Notes: generated by a model not told the origin, from the sequence alone. Shown: positions 41,801 through 51,220, counted from the first letter of the stretch. The stretch: DNA of 64,000 nucleotides from Stutzerimonas stutzeri (GCF_002890895.1 NZ_POUL01000002.1:310001-374000), one strand, 5' to 3'. A program made the numbers and translations.

Positions 41801-41931
41801 ACCGGGAAATCCATGTTTGGCAGTGGCGAGACCGGTAAGAGACCAAAGCTGACGCTGCCCAGCAGCAGGATCGCCAGGCTCAGCAACATGGTCGCGACCG
41901 GGCGCGCGATGAAGGGGGCCGAGATGTTCAT
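38827..41931 (-). CDS. muxC: RND efflux transporter subunit MuxC (MdtC-type)
   Basis: This is one of two non-identical RND subunits that form the heterotrimeric MuxBC/MdtBC pump. The 1034-residue protein starts [21 protein letters not shown] and has the HAE1 layout with the relay motif GLVVDDAIVVLENIARH. The frame continues upstream to 42039 but ATG 41931 matches family starts. No good Shine-Dalgarno precedes it; instead a 17-codon ORF ends in an ATGA overlap at this start (see the separate entry), suggesting re-initiation. Confidence 0.93.
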   Translation of the reverse strand: MNISAPFIARPVATMLLSLAILLLGSVSFGLLPVSPLPNMDFPVITVQASLPGASPEIMASSVATPLERSLGSIAGVSQMSSRSSQGQTRIVIQFDLEREINGAARDVQAAINASRNLLPSGMRSMPSYRKINPAQAPIMVLSLTSDVLDKGQLYDIGSTILAQKLSQVPGVGEVQVGGSSLPAVRVELQPQQLEQYGVSLDEVRQTIASANVRRPKGMVEDDDRHWQVQASDQLHEAADYLPLIIRYQDGAALRLSDVAKVRDGVEDRYNDGFFNNDRAVLLVINRQAGANIIETIEGIRNELPALQAIVPGSVNMAVAMDRSPVIRATLHEAERTLLIAVGLVIVLVFLFLGKVRTALIPALAVPVSLVGTFAVMYLFGFSLNVLSLMALILAAGLVVDDAIVVLENIARHIDQGVPPMRAAYIGTREVGFTLLSMNLSLVVVFVSILFMGGLVERLFREFSITLAAAILVSLLVSLTLTPMLCARWLKPHQPEHDGRLHRWSHNAHQWLLGHYDRSLGWALRHHRITLITLLATIGLNVFLYIEVPKTFLPQQDTGQLTGFIRGDDGLSFQVMQPKMETYRKAVLADPAVESVAGFIGGQGGINNAFMIVRLKPLDERKISAQKVIERIRKNQPKVPGGRMFLMADQDLQFGGGRQSSSAYSYTLLASDLADLRTWVPQVTQALKALPELTSIDANEGEGAQQISLKIDRDAAKRLGIDMSTVTTLLNNAFSQRQISTIYESLNQYRVVMEIDPSYAQHPEVLEQIQVITSDGRRVPLSAFARYERSLEEDRVSHDGQFAAESIDFDLAPDVSLDQATRAIERTVAAIGLPSEVQGRLGGTGDVFKAAQESQPFMILGALLLVYIVLGVLYESYIHPLTILSTLPSAGVGALLAIILTGEQFSLISLLGLFLLIGVVKKNAILMIDLALQFERNDHLLPDESIRRACLLRFRPILMTTMAAILGALPLLMGGAEGAEMRQPLGLTIIGGLILSQVLTLYTTPVVYLYLDRARHRFNSWRGVRTDAALENPL

Positions 41932-41981
41932 CGCTGCGGGTCGCCGCAAACTGAGGAAGTCTGCTCTGCTGCCAGGGTCAT
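41928..41981 (-). CDS. Possible 17-codon coupling ORF between muxB and muxC
   Basis: An ATG overlapping the muxB stop (ATGA) opens a 17-codon frame whose TGA overlaps the muxC ATG (again ATGA). The peptide has no recognisable family. Its likely use, if any, is to carry ribosomes across the 46-nt gap to muxC, which lacks a clear ribosome-binding site. Confidence 0.25.
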   Translation of the reverse strand: MTLAAEQTSSVCGDPQR

Positions 41982-44900
41982 GTACGCACTTCCTGCACAG
42001 GCTGTTGCTTGCGGCCGAACCGGTTGCCCAGTCGATCAAAGAACAGGTAGATCACGGGCGTGGTGAACAGCGTCAGCAGCTGACTGAGCAGCAGGCCGCC
42101 GACCAGTACCAGCCCCAGCGGCTGACGCAGCTCGGCACCGGAGCCAGATGCCAGCATCAGCGGCACCGCGCCGAACAGCGCCGCCAGCGTGGTCATCAGG
42201 ATGGGCCGGAAGCGCAGCAACGCCGCGCGATAGATCGCGTCCTGCGGACTCATGCCCTGATTGCGCTCAGCGTCCAGGGCAAAGTCGATCATCATGATGG
42301 CGTTCTTCTTGACGATGCCGATCAACAGGATGATCCCAATGATCGCAATGAGCCCCAGGTCGTTGCCGGTCAGCAGCAAAGCCAACAAGGCGCCGACCGC
42401 AGCCGACGGCAGCGTCGAGAGAATGGTGATCGGGTGGATATAGCTCTCGTAGAGCACACCGAGCACGATGTACATGGTAACGACTGCCGCCAAAATCAGC
42501 AGCAATGTGCTCGACAGCGACGCGCGGAAGGCTTCGGCCGCGCCCTGGAACCGACTCTGGATTCCTGCCGGCAAGCCGATCTGTGCCTCGACGCTTTCGA
42601 TGACTTCCACCGCCTCGCCCAACGAAACGCCATCAGCCAGATTGAACGACAACGTGACGGCCGGGAACTGGCCAATGTGATTGATCAGCAGGGGTGCGCT
42701 ACGTTGTTGCAGCGTTGCCAGGCTGGACAGCCGAACCGGGGTTCCGCTCTCGCTCTGCACGTAAAGCTGCTCCAGCGCCTGCGCGCCAAGGCGGTTGCCT
42801 GCCTCTGCTTCGAGCACAACGCGGTACTGGCTGGCCTGGGTGAAGATCGTTGAAATCTGCCGCTGGCCGAAGGCGTCATACAGCGCATCGGTTATCGCCG
42901 ATATCTCGATCCCCAAGCGGGCCGCGGTATCTCTGTCGATATCCAGGAAGATCTGCAACCCATCACTTTGCAGGTCGCTGGCCACATCGGTCAGCTCCGG
43001 GCGCTCACGCAACGCTGCCACCAGGCGTGGCGTCCACTCCTGCAACAGCTCACCGTCGGGTGATTCCAGGCTGAACTGAAACTGCGTACGGCTGACCCGG
43101 TCCTCAATCGACAGATCCTGCACCGGTTGCATGTACAGCTCGATACCCGGTAGTTTCGCCAGCTCGGGACGTAGACGATCAATGACCTGGCTGGCGGTGA
43201 CATCACGTTCGCCATGGGGCTTGAGGTTGATCAGCATCCGCCCGCTGTTGAGCGTTACGTTGTCGCCATCGACGCCAATGTACGACGACAGGCTGGCCAC
43301 CGCCGGATCAGCCAGGATAACGCGCGACAAGGATTGCTGGCGTTCGATCATGGCGCGGAAGGAAATCGACTGCGGCGCTTCGCTGATGCCTTGAATCACA
43401 CCGGTGTCCTGCACCGGAAAGAAGCCCTTCGGCACCGCCAGATACAACACCACCGTCAGACCGAGCGTGCCCACCGCCACCAGCAGCGTCAGGGTCTGGT
43501 GACCCAGCACCCAGGTCAGCCAGCGGGAATAACCGCCAATAAGACGCTCGACCCAGTCGGGCTTGCCCTTTTCAACGGCGGCGGGCTTGAGCAGCTTGGC
43601 GCACATCATTGGCGTCAGCGTCAGCGAGACCACCAGTGAAATCAGGATCGCCACAGCCAGGGTGATGGCGAACTCGCGGAACAGCCGCCCCACCACGTCC
43701 TGCATGAACAGCAGCGGAATCAGTACGGCAATCAGCGACAAGGTCAGTGAGATCAACGTGAAGCCGATCTGTCTGGCACCTTTCAGTGCGGCCTGCAGCG
43801 GCGTCTCCCCCTCCTCCACGTGGCGTGCGATGTTCTCGAGCATGACGATGGCGTCATCCACAACGAATCCCGTCGCAATGGTCAGCGCCATCAAGGTCAG
43901 GTTGTTCAGCGAGAAACCGGCAAGGTGCATCACCGCGAAAGTGCCGATCAGCGACAGCGGCACTGCAATCGAAGGAATGATGGTCGCCGACAGGCGCTTG
44001 AGGAATACAAAGGTGACCATGACAACCAGGAAGGTCGCCATCAACAGTTCGTGCTGGACATCGGTGATTGCAGCCCGGATGGTCTGCGTTCGATCAGTCA
44101 GCACCACCACATCGAGGCCGGTCGGCATGCTGGCGGTCACCTCAGGCAGCAATGCCTGAATCCGTTCGACCACCTCGATCACGTTGGCGCCGGGCTGGCG
44201 CTGGATGTTCAAGAGCACGGCCTGACTTTCATTGGCCCAGGCGGCCAACCGCTCATTCTCAGCCCCGTCGATAATGTCGGCGACATCCTTCAAGCGCAGC
44301 GTCGCGCCGCCCTCATAGGCCAGAATCAGCTCAGCGTACTCCTCCGGCGTCTTCAGCTGATCATTGGCATCGAGCATCGACACGCGGGTCGGGCCGTCGA
44401 AATTGCCCTTGGGTTGGTTGACGTTGGAGCTGGTCACCAGGGAACGCACGTCAGCCAGCGACAGGCCGTAAGACGCAAGCGCCTCCGGATTGACCCGTAT
44501 ACGCACTGCTGGTCGCTGGCCGCCAGCGATGCTGACCATACCGACGCCGCTGATTTGCGCCAATTTCTGCGCCATGCGGGTATCGACCAGGTCGTGCAGC
44601 TCCGGCAGGGCCAGACTTTCCGAGGTCACCGCCAGTGTCATGACCGGCGTGTCAGCCGGGTTGACCTTGTTATAGACCGGCGGTGCCGGCAGATCATTGG
44701 GCAGCAGATTGCTGCCCGCGTTGATCGCCGCCTGGACCTCCTGCTCGGCAACGTCGAGCTCAACGTCCAGCGAGAAGCGTAAGGTGATCACCGATGCGCC
44801 GCCAGAGCTGGTGGAGGACATCTGCGTCAGGCCTGGCATCTGACCGAACTGCCTTTCCAGCGGCGCAGTCACCGCGCTGGTCATGACCTCCGGGCTGGCT

Positions 44901-45058
44901 CCGGGATACAGCGTCATTACCCGGATGGTCGGATAGTCCACCTGGGGCAAGGCGGACACCGGCAGCATGCGGTAGGCGATAAGCCCGGCCAGCAGAATCG
45001 CGATCATCGTCAGGGTGGTGGCCACCGGCCGAAGGACGAACAGCCGCGAGATGTTCAT
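41978..45058 (-). CDS. muxB: RND efflux transporter subunit MuxB (MdtB-type)
   Basis: This is the partner RND subunit of 1026 residues starting [21 protein letters not shown]. It has twelve predicted helices, two large periplasmic domains and the relay motif [17 protein letters not shown] at about residues 395-411. Established work on MdtB/MdtC shows that B mainly moves protons while C handles drug binding; the same division is inferred here. Its start overlaps the muxA stop by 4 nt. Confidence 0.94.
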   Translation of the reverse strand: MNISRLFVLRPVATTLTMIAILLAGLIAYRMLPVSALPQVDYPTIRVMTLYPGASPEVMTSAVTAPLERQFGQMPGLTQMSSTSSGGASVITLRFSLDVELDVAEQEVQAAINAGSNLLPNDLPAPPVYNKVNPADTPVMTLAVTSESLALPELHDLVDTRMAQKLAQISGVGMVSIAGGQRPAVRIRVNPEALASYGLSLADVRSLVTSSNVNQPKGNFDGPTRVSMLDANDQLKTPEEYAELILAYEGGATLRLKDVADIIDGAENERLAAWANESQAVLLNIQRQPGANVIEVVERIQALLPEVTASMPTGLDVVVLTDRTQTIRAAITDVQHELLMATFLVVMVTFVFLKRLSATIIPSIAVPLSLIGTFAVMHLAGFSLNNLTLMALTIATGFVVDDAIVMLENIARHVEEGETPLQAALKGARQIGFTLISLTLSLIAVLIPLLFMQDVVGRLFREFAITLAVAILISLVVSLTLTPMMCAKLLKPAAVEKGKPDWVERLIGGYSRWLTWVLGHQTLTLLVAVGTLGLTVVLYLAVPKGFFPVQDTGVIQGISEAPQSISFRAMIERQQSLSRVILADPAVASLSSYIGVDGDNVTLNSGRMLINLKPHGERDVTASQVIDRLRPELAKLPGIELYMQPVQDLSIEDRVSRTQFQFSLESPDGELLQEWTPRLVAALRERPELTDVASDLQSDGLQIFLDIDRDTAARLGIEISAITDALYDAFGQRQISTIFTQASQYRVVLEAEAGNRLGAQALEQLYVQSESGTPVRLSSLATLQQRSAPLLINHIGQFPAVTLSFNLADGVSLGEAVEVIESVEAQIGLPAGIQSRFQGAAEAFRASLSSTLLLILAAVVTMYIVLGVLYESYIHPITILSTLPSAAVGALLALLLTGNDLGLIAIIGIILLIGIVKKNAIMMIDFALDAERNQGMSPQDAIYRAALLRFRPILMTTLAALFGAVPLMLASGSGAELRQPLGLVLVGGLLLSQLLTLFTTPVIYLFFDRLGNRFGRKQQPVQEVRT

Positions 45059-46299
45059 CGCGCCGGACGCTCCTTGGTGCTCTGAGTATCGGCCTTCGGA
45101 TTTGCAGCCGCTTCGTCGGCAAGTTTCTGACGATCCACCACTTCGACTTCGCTGCCGTCACGCAGGCGGTCGGTTCCCTCCATGACGATTCGCTCGCCGG
45201 GGTTCAAACCGTTCACCACGACGGTCCTGTCGCCATTGCTCGGGCCGACTTCGAGCACCCGCAGCTCAACCTTCGAGTCCTCACCGACGACATACGCGTA
45301 GTTGCCGCGCGAGCCGAATTGCAGCGCTGCTGAAGGAATCAGAACCGCATCAGACAAGGTTTCCACACGCAAACGAGCATTGACGAACTGGTTGGGTATC
45401 AACAGCTCGGCCTCGTTATCGAAGCGCGCCTTCATCTTCAGCGTGCCAGTGGTGGTATCGATCAGATTGTCGAGACTTTCCAGTACACCTTCACCTAACA
45501 GGGTGCGCTCGCCCCGGTCCCAGGCCTGGACTGAAAGCTCTTCACCGCTGCGGAACCGGGAGATGACCGGCGGCAGCTCATTTTCGGGCAGCGTAAAGGT
45601 GATTGCGATGGGCTGGGTCTGGGTGATCACCACCAGCGGCGTGGTGTCGTTGGCCGCCACAAGGTTGCCCTGATCCAGCTGACGCAGGCCGACGCGGCCA
45701 TCTATTGGCGCGCGAATCTTGGTGAACTGCAGGTTCAGTTTGGCCTCGTTGACAGCGGCCTGGTTGGCTGCAAGCGTTCCCTTGTATTGATTGACCAGTG
45801 CCTGCTGCGTATCAAGCGTCTGCTTGGCAATGCTGTCGTCGGCGAACAGACCACGGTAACGGTCGAGGTCCAGCTGCGCATTCTGCAACAAAGCGCGGTT
45901 TTGCTGTAGGGTGCCTTCGGCTTGCTGCAGTGCCACTTCATAAGCGCGGGGATCGATGACGGCCAGCAAATCGCCGGCCTTGACGCGCTGGCCTTCCTCG
46001 AAGTGAATCTCCACCAATTCACCGGCCACGCGGCTACGCACGTTGACGGTATTCAACGGTGTTACGGTGCCAAGCGCCTTGGCGTAGACCTCGAACTCAC
46101 CTCGTTCCACCGGGGCAACCCGCACGGGCGTGGGGCCACCAAATGCGCCGAAAGCCGGACGCCCACCCGCCTGCTGTGGCGGCGTCTCGGCCGCGCTTGG
46201 CCATAGCCACCAGAGCAGCAACGCAATCACAACAACCACGCCGCCGATTATTAGCCAACGCCGCATGGAGCCCGCAGAAGAAGTAGTTGCCTCGGACAT
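45055..46299 (-). CDS. muxA: RND efflux periplasmic adaptor MuxA (MdtA-type)
   Basis: The 414-residue membrane-fusion protein has a single N-terminal transmembrane anchor ([19 protein letters not shown], about 14-32) rather than a lipobox. The lipoyl and hairpin parts include [37 protein letters not shown], and the barrel part [28 protein letters not shown] 46299 is preferred over a longer frame. First gene of muxABC-opmB, divergent from the MurJ-like gene across 273 bp. A C-terminal polar tail (about 390-414) is typical. Confidence 0.93.
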   Translation of the reverse strand: MSEATTSSAGSMRRWLIIGGVVVVIALLLWWLWPSAAETPPQQAGGRPAFGAFGGPTPVRVAPVERGEFEVYAKALGTVTPLNTVNVRSRVAGELVEIHFEEGQRVKAGDLLAVIDPRAYEVALQQAEGTLQQNRALLQNAQLDLDRYRGLFADDSIAKQTLDTQQALVNQYKGTLAANQAAVNEAKLNLQFTKIRAPIDGRVGLRQLDQGNLVAANDTTPLVVITQTQPIAITFTLPENELPPVISRFRSGEELSVQAWDRGERTLLGEGVLESLDNLIDTTTGTLKMKARFDNEAELLIPNQFVNARLRVETLSDAVLIPSAALQFGSRGNYAYVVGEDSKVELRVLEVGPSNGDRTVVVNGLNPGERIVMEGTDRLRDGSEVEVVDRQKLADEAAANPKADTQSTKERPAR

Positions 46300-46572
46300 G
46301 AACTGGGTTCGCCTGAAAATGAGCGTGAACCATAAGCAGTCGCGCTCCGCTCGCAAAGGGGATTTACGGCATTTTTACGTATCAGGCTTTGTAGCAACCC
46401 GAACCGATGGCAAAACGCTCCATACCGGCGCAGGAACCATGCTTGAGCCATCCAGTCTATGTATCGTTCGCCGGGACGCTGACCAATGTGGCTCAGCGGA
46501 ATCGTCCCGTGTTCGATGAGGCATGCCGCTATTTTTCAGGCCGTCCGATAATGGCCTGCACAGGATCAAGGA

Positions 46573-48039
46573 ATGAACGCATCACTGGTCATCCTGGCGT
46601 TAACAGTTGCCAGCTTTCTACTCGGTTTTCTACGCGACCTGTTTATCGCCAAGTCTTTCGGACTGAGCTGGGAAGCGGACCTGATATTTGTCGCACTGAT
46701 CCTGCCGATGTTCTTCGAGAACTTTCTCGGCCTTGCCCTGCGCGACGCAATGATTCCTTACCTGCAAAAGCTACGCAGCCAATCCGAAGCCCTGTTTGAA
46801 GCCGTCAGCCGCTGGCTCTATTGGCGGGTCATGCTCATGGGCGCAGCCGTGAGTGCCGTCGCCATCATTGCAAGCTATTGGATTCTGAACATGCTGGCGC
46901 CCGGCTGGACGGACGCTCAGGTTGCCGCCGGCCAGATCGTATTCTGCGTAGGCGCAGTACTGGTCGCCGTTCAGGCGGTTTTGTATTGCCAGGGTGCACT
47001 GCTGAACATGGATGAGGTGTTCATCCTGCCGATGACACGGACGGTGCTGCTCAACGCTGGCGCGATCGTCGGCATCCTGCTGTTCCAACCTACCGGCATG
47101 GTGATCTTCATCGGCATGCTGCTGCCCCAATTGGCGTTGATTCTGGTACAGCACCGACGTATCGCGTACCTACGAGGCGACAGCAAAGTCGAGACAAAGG
47201 GGCATGCAGGTGGCTTCGGTCTCGCGTTCGCACCCGTACTGCTGGCGGCCGGGGCGCAACAAGCCTGCATTCTTGCCGAGCGGATGTTAGCCTCCTTCCT
47301 GGAAGAAGGCAGTATCACGATGCTGTCGTTTGCGTTTCGCATCGTCACCATTCCGCTCACGCTTTACGCCTTGTCCGTGCTATCGGTGCTCTTTCCTCGC
47401 TTCGTCTCGAGCTGGAACGATGGCGATCTCAGCGGCCATGGCGCCGTTATTCGCAAAGGATTGCTGGCGACACTGCTATTTCTGGTTCCGGCGTCCGTGG
47501 TGCTCTGTTCATTCCCGCAACCGGTGGTCTCAGTACTACTGGAACGGGGGCAGTTCGGCGCAACACAAACCGACGCCACGGCCTCGCTGGTGGTCCTGTA
47601 TGCACTCGGTCTGCCTGCGATGGGCTTGGCGCTGCTGTGGGGACGTGCGCTCCTGGCGCAGCATCAATCACGGTTGTTTCTGGTGATCATGCTGGTCAGT
47701 TCTGCCTTTACGATCGGACTCGATGCGCTGCTCTACAGACCATATGGTGCCGAAGGTCTGGCCGTTGCGTTTACCAGCGGCGTGACCCTCCAGGCGCTCT
47801 TCATGGGACTGTACGTCTATCGTGCGTCGCCTGCAGGCCTGGCTCCCGGCGTGCTCGGGCGCTGGCTCGCTACCGCCGTCGTGGTCGCAACCGCACTGCA
47901 TTGGTTGCCTTCCCCGCACGGGCTACTGCAACTGTGCCTGTATATAGGCCTGGTGCTCTGTGCTTTCGCCGTGGGCGTGGTGCTGCTCGGCGAACGGGAC
48001 CTGTTCAAGCCGGCGTACTGGTCCATGAAAAAAGCCTGA
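46573..48039 (+). CDS. MurJ/MviN-family lipid flippase-like membrane protein
   Basis: This 488-residue polytopic protein of the MOP superfamily has about 13-14 hydrophobic segments. It resembles MurJ/MviN lipid II flippases, with the N-terminal SFLLGFLRDLFIAKSFGLSWEADLIFVALILPMFFENFL matching the MurJ RDxxxAxxFG pattern. It stands alone, away from the usual murJ-ribF-ileS cluster, so it is more likely a paralogue for a different lipid-linked polymer. No polysaccharide genes are adjacent to name the substrate. Confidence 0.75.
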   Translation: MNASLVILALTVASFLLGFLRDLFIAKSFGLSWEADLIFVALILPMFFENFLGLALRDAMIPYLQKLRSQSEALFEAVSRWLYWRVMLMGAAVSAVAIIASYWILNMLAPGWTDAQVAAGQIVFCVGAVLVAVQAVLYCQGALLNMDEVFILPMTRTVLLNAGAIVGILLFQPTGMVIFIGMLLPQLALILVQHRRIAYLRGDSKVETKGHAGGFGLAFAPVLLAAGAQQACILAERMLASFLEEGSITMLSFAFRIVTIPLTLYALSVLSVLFPRFVSSWNDGDLSGHGAVIRKGLLATLLFLVPASVVLCSFPQPVVSVLLERGQFGATQTDATASLVVLYALGLPAMGLALLWGRALLAQHQSRLFLVIMLVSSAFTIGLDALLYRPYGAEGLAVAFTSGVTLQALFMGLYVYRASPAGLAPGVLGRWLATAVVVATALHWLPSPHGLLQLCLYIGLVLCAFAVGVVLLGERDLFKPAYWSMKKA

Positions 48040-48079
48040 CGGCAATTTCTGCTGCCACTCACCCCGATGGCACCCAGCT

Positions 48080-48122
48080 TTGTCTGTAGATACATGATGT
48101 GCTACTTTTAATTCTACAGACA
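48080..48122. promoter_or_regulatory. Promoter/operator of the Xre-RES module
   Basis: A perfect inverted repeat TGTCTGTAGA (48081-48090) / TCTACAGACA (48113-48122) spans a plausible promoter TTGTCT-N17-TACTTT (48080-48108). The arms lie about 32 bp apart centre to centre, three helical turns, 19 nt upstream of the antitoxin ATG. This fits cooperative autorepression by the antitoxin or complex. Confidence 0.65.
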
Positions 48123-48140
48123 CAGCCAGGCAGCTTAACT

Positions 48141-48545
48141 ATGGCAGCAGTTCTTCAAGCACAGGCATTCACGAAGGACCAGTGCGCAACCGGTCTACGG
48201 GCTGCGGTGAGCATTCTGGAAAAATGGCAGGCAACCACCGACCAGGCTTGCACGATTCTTCGGATATCACGTAGCACCCATAATCGCGCCAGGTCAGGCG
48301 ATGCTAGTTGGTCGGTCAGTCTCGACCCGGACCAGATGCAACGCATCAGCTTCGTTCTGAACATTCATGCCGCACTTCGGCTTGTTTTCGACAATCCGGA
48401 GAATATGTATGGCTTCCCAGCGATGGCCAACCATAACGAGTTCTTCAATGGGCGCTCACCACTGGAAGTCATGGCTCAGGGTGACATGGTCTCTCTGTAC
48501 GAAACGTTCCGACGCATCGATAGCCTGCGAGGCGCTCAGTGGTAA
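48141..48545 (+). CDS. Xre/ParS-type antitoxin (DUF2384, MbcA/ParS family)
   Basis: The 134-residue antitoxin of a RES-Xre module has an N-terminal helical HTH-like region (about 20-60, ATTDQACTILRISRSTHNRAR). The C-terminal DUF2384 toxin-binding domain shows ALRLVFDNPENMYGFPAMANHNEFFNGRSPLEVM followed by SLYETFRRIDSLRGAQW. ATG 48141 is preferred over in-frame upstream codons because it leaves the operator untranslated. It overlaps the toxin start by 7 nt. It should neutralise the toxin and repress the operon. Confidence 0.85.
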   Translation: MAAVLQAQAFTKDQCATGLRAAVSILEKWQATTDQACTILRISRSTHNRARSGDASWSVSLDPDQMQRISFVLNIHAALRLVFDNPENMYGFPAMANHNEFFNGRSPLEVMAQGDMVSLYETFRRIDSLRGAQW

Positions 48546-49231
48546 GCCCGAGTCAGCTGCCCAGACTGGCTGATGTCGAGCAACAGGCCTATCGGCTGGT
48601 TAACTCGAAGTTTCCTCCCATTGCCTTGTTCGATGATGTCGCCGATGCCGACGAGTTCGAAACGCTCTACCAATTACAAGCCCTGACCAATCCACGGTTA
48701 CGAAACGAGACAGGCCATCTGGAGCTGATCGCGCGCGCTGAAATACCCTTCGGCATTCCCGGCTGCTCATACGCCACTGCTCCGTTTACCCATGTGAACC
48801 CGGCCGGGTCACGTTTCAGCGACGGTAGCTTTGGCGTGCTTTATCTGGCCAGCACGATGGATACAGCGCTTGCTGAAGTTCGCCATCACCAGGACCGCTA
48901 CTGGTCGAAGGTGATTGGCCTGAGCTATGAGCGCTTTGTTTTTCGCGGCTTGTCGTGCCGCTTCAGCGAAGCCGGGATGCTCGATGCGATGCCCATCCCA
49001 ATGACGGATCCGCTCTACGACCCTGAGGATTATTCGAGCGGCCATCGCCTCGGGCGACTGCTCAGAAAAGGTCAAAAGCCCGGCTTGCGTTACCACTCCG
49101 TACGCAAATCGGGTCAGCATTGCTGGGCATTGATGACCCCAAAGCCGGTGACCTCGATCATTCAAAGCGAGCATTACGAGATGGTCTGGAACGGTTGCAT
49201 CTCAAGCGTCAGTTCGATCACCGCGATCTGA
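48539..49231 (+). CDS. RES-domain toxin
   Basis: RES toxins, named for conserved Arg, Glu and Ser, have a fold related to ADP-ribosyltransferases and deplete cellular NAD+ in studied examples. The 230-residue protein has the core HVNPAGSRFSDGSFGVLYLASTMDTALAEVRHHQ (Arg and Glu) and a C-terminal region with GLRYHSVRKSGQHCWAL. Start is GTG 48539 with GAGG upstream, overlapping the antitoxin stop and favouring coupled translation. The frame is full length and apparently intact. Confidence 0.87.
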   Translation: MVSPSQLPRLADVEQQAYRLVNSKFPPIALFDDVADADEFETLYQLQALTNPRLRNETGHLELIARAEIPFGIPGCSYATAPFTHVNPAGSRFSDGSFGVLYLASTMDTALAEVRHHQDRYWSKVIGLSYERFVFRGLSCRFSEAGMLDAMPIPMTDPLYDPEDYSSGHRLGRLLRKGQKPGLRYHSVRKSGQHCWALMTPKPVTSIIQSEHYEMVWNGCISSVSSITAI

Positions 49232-49453
49232 AATCGCCCCTTAAGATGGCTACCTTGCAGACCAACCGGCACACCTCGGGCATAGAATCATATCGAAAGC
49301 AGTAGATAAAACCGCTCAAGCGTCCGGCGCACGCTCCGCCTGAGTCTTCCCAGTACCGTACAACCCAAAGCCCCCATGCAGCAGAACGCGCCTCGGACGG
49401 GTCCGATCCATAACGGGCGGCTCAGCCTCGGCGAATTGTCAGGGGAGACAGAC

Positions 49454-50419
49454 ATGCAACACCTTGATCTGCAGGTGATCAATCAGGCGCTTAAATGGGT
49501 CTCGGAAGGACATGACATATGGTTTTGTACCGTGTTGTCGACTTACGGATCGGCGCCTCGAGCGCCCGGCGCCCTCCTCGCGGCCCGGGCGGACGGTGCG
49601 CACGTTGGCTCATTGTCCGGCGGTTGCGTCGAGGAGGAATTTCTCGCCTGTCTGGCGCAAGGCGAATTACAAGCGCCGGCCCAAATCGTTCGCTACGGCG
49701 AAACCGATGATGACCGACGACGCCTACAGCTGCCGTGCGGCGGCATCCTACAGGTGCTGGTGGAGCACCACACACCGAGCGAAACATGGCGCACTCACTT
49801 GCTCATGCTACAAGCAGCTCTACAAGGCCAACAGCGCCTGCTGCGACGAGTAGACCTGACGACTGGCGCCGCTGAACTGCTACCTGACCAAGGTGGTGAG
49901 CAGACCCGCCTTGAGGGTGAGCAAGTCGATATCCGCATCGGCCCCGCGCTTCGGCTGCTTCTCGCAGGTGTATCGCCTGTTGCACAGGCGTGCGCCAGTT
50001 TCGCTCGGGCGCTTGGTTGCGAAGTGATTGCCTGTGATCCCCGAGACGAAATGCAGGGCACGCTGATCGAAGGCATCGAAGTGCAGCCGGTGTTGCCCTC
50101 CGTGTTTATTGCTTCTGGCGCGTGTCACGAGGCCACCGCCGTGGTCGCGCTGACGCACGATCCACGCATTGATGACCTCGCGCTGATGGAGGCGGTACGA
50201 ACTCCTGCGTTCTACATCGGCGCTATGGGGTCGCAACAGACCTCCGCCAAGCGAGCCGAACGGTTGCAACGCGTGGGTGGGCTAGACGAACAGCAAATCG
50301 AGCGCATCCATATGCCCATCGGACTGGATCTCGGCAGCAAGACACCGGCTGAAATTGCCCTCTCGGTGATGGCTGATGTACTCCGGGTCTATCGAGGTAA
50401 AGCGCGGGACGCGCTTTGA
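49454..50419 (+). CDS. XdhC/CoxI-family protein
   Basis: XdhC proteins bind and insert sulphurated molybdenum cofactor into xanthine dehydrogenase-type enzymes. The 321-residue product has the N-terminal XdhC_CoxI part (FCTVLSTYGSAPRAPGALLA, GSLSGGCVEEEF) and a C-terminal Rossmann part (about 165-300, LLLAGVSPVAQACASFARALG; FYIGAMGSQQTSAKRAERL; HMPIGLDLGSKTPAEIALSVMA). ATG 49454 follows GGGGAGA; an upstream extension to 49376 is unlikely. No molybdo-hydroxylase gene is adjacent, so the client is unknown. Confidence 0.88.
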   Translation: MQHLDLQVINQALKWVSEGHDIWFCTVLSTYGSAPRAPGALLAARADGAHVGSLSGGCVEEEFLACLAQGELQAPAQIVRYGETDDDRRRLQLPCGGILQVLVEHHTPSETWRTHLLMLQAALQGQQRLLRRVDLTTGAAELLPDQGGEQTRLEGEQVDIRIGPALRLLLAGVSPVAQACASFARALGCEVIACDPRDEMQGTLIEGIEVQPVLPSVFIASGACHEATAVVALTHDPRIDDLALMEAVRTPAFYIGAMGSQQTSAKRAERLQRVGGLDEQQIERIHMPIGLDLGSKTPAEIALSVMADVLRVYRGKARDAL

Positions 50420-51184
50420 AAAGCGATACTGGACGCCATTAGCCCTGCCAGCAACAGTGTCTGCTGCAAGGCAACCACAGGTGACTTCCTGCGATTGAAT
50501 CACTGTCATAAACATCTGAGTTCTTCAGCGAATCCGTGAAAGCCCCGCCGCGCTTGCCCTGCGCGCGTTATCCACAAAAGCTGTGGATAAGTCTGTGAAC
50601 ACATGATGGATGACTTGCTCAAACGCCCGGCTCACGTGGCTTTGGTACAGATCGTCGAGTTTTCAACCATATCCAAAAAGGCTTTTAATTCAGTTACTTA
50701 AACAAATCTACCTAACAAACGAAACGGCGCAGACGTTGGGCAGGGAGCTTTCCAGACATGAGTGTGCATAACAATTCTTGTCAACGACTTTTTTAGACAG
50801 AATTGGCACTTGTAGCCATAGACGCGGCGCCATATTTGCTCTCTACATTTTCACCTTGATGGCAGCTCGATTAATCGTCACGCCTGCACAACGAGCCAAA
50901 ATGCCACTAGCGCACAATCATCCAGCCGCTTCGGCTGACTCGATCCGTCGCACTCTGCAGAGTTGACCAGCGTTTACCGATCTGGAGCTTGGGTCTAAAA
51001 AGGCTGGGCCATGTAGCATCTGGCCAGCACTGGGGAAGCTGAGCGGGCAATAGATAACCCGGCCACAGCAGAGAAATGGTCTTTGAGCCGTAAAGAAGCA
51101 CAGGGGATTTCGAAGAATGCAGTCCGGCATTCACGCGCGCAGACACATGGACGAAGCGCCGCCATTCTTATTTCCCAAATACGC
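50420..51184. other. Gene-free stretch with DnaA boxes and an AT-rich segment
   Basis: About 765 bp carries no convincing protein gene; short frames such as 50778-50966 lack a start signal and any family resemblance. The left part has two consensus DnaA boxes and an AT-rich segment (about 50660-50725), then a third box at 50763-50771. The right part to 51184 shows nothing I can identify. Confidence 0.6.
50568..50590. other. Pair of inverted consensus DnaA boxes
   Basis: TTATCCACA (50568-50576) and TGTGGATAA (50582-50590) are perfect high-affinity DnaA boxes facing each other, 5 nt apart. A third TTATNCACA-type box (TGTGCATAA, minus orientation) lies at 50763-50771. dnaA, dnaN and rpmH are not in the window. 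Confidence 0.7.
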
Positions 51185-51209
51185 GAAAGCCCCGATAAAC
51201 GGGGCTTTC
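51185..51209 (-). terminator. Terminator after tRNA-Leu
   Basis: A perfect stem GAAAGCCCCG / CGGGGCTTTC with a 5-nt loop lies 11 nt beyond the tRNA-Leu 3' end. The T-rich part is within the stem. Confidence 0.75.
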
Positions 51210-51220
51210 AGCGTTTCAGA

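Noticed and set aside
50568..50771. Chromosomal replication origin oriC
   Set aside because: DnaA boxes are present, but dnaA, dnaN and rpmH, which flank Pseudomonas origins, are absent and the box number is small. Kept only as a DnaA-box finding.
50778..50966. 62-codon ORF in the gene-free stretch
   Set aside because: TTG start without a ribosome-binding site, no family resemblance and no conserved context.
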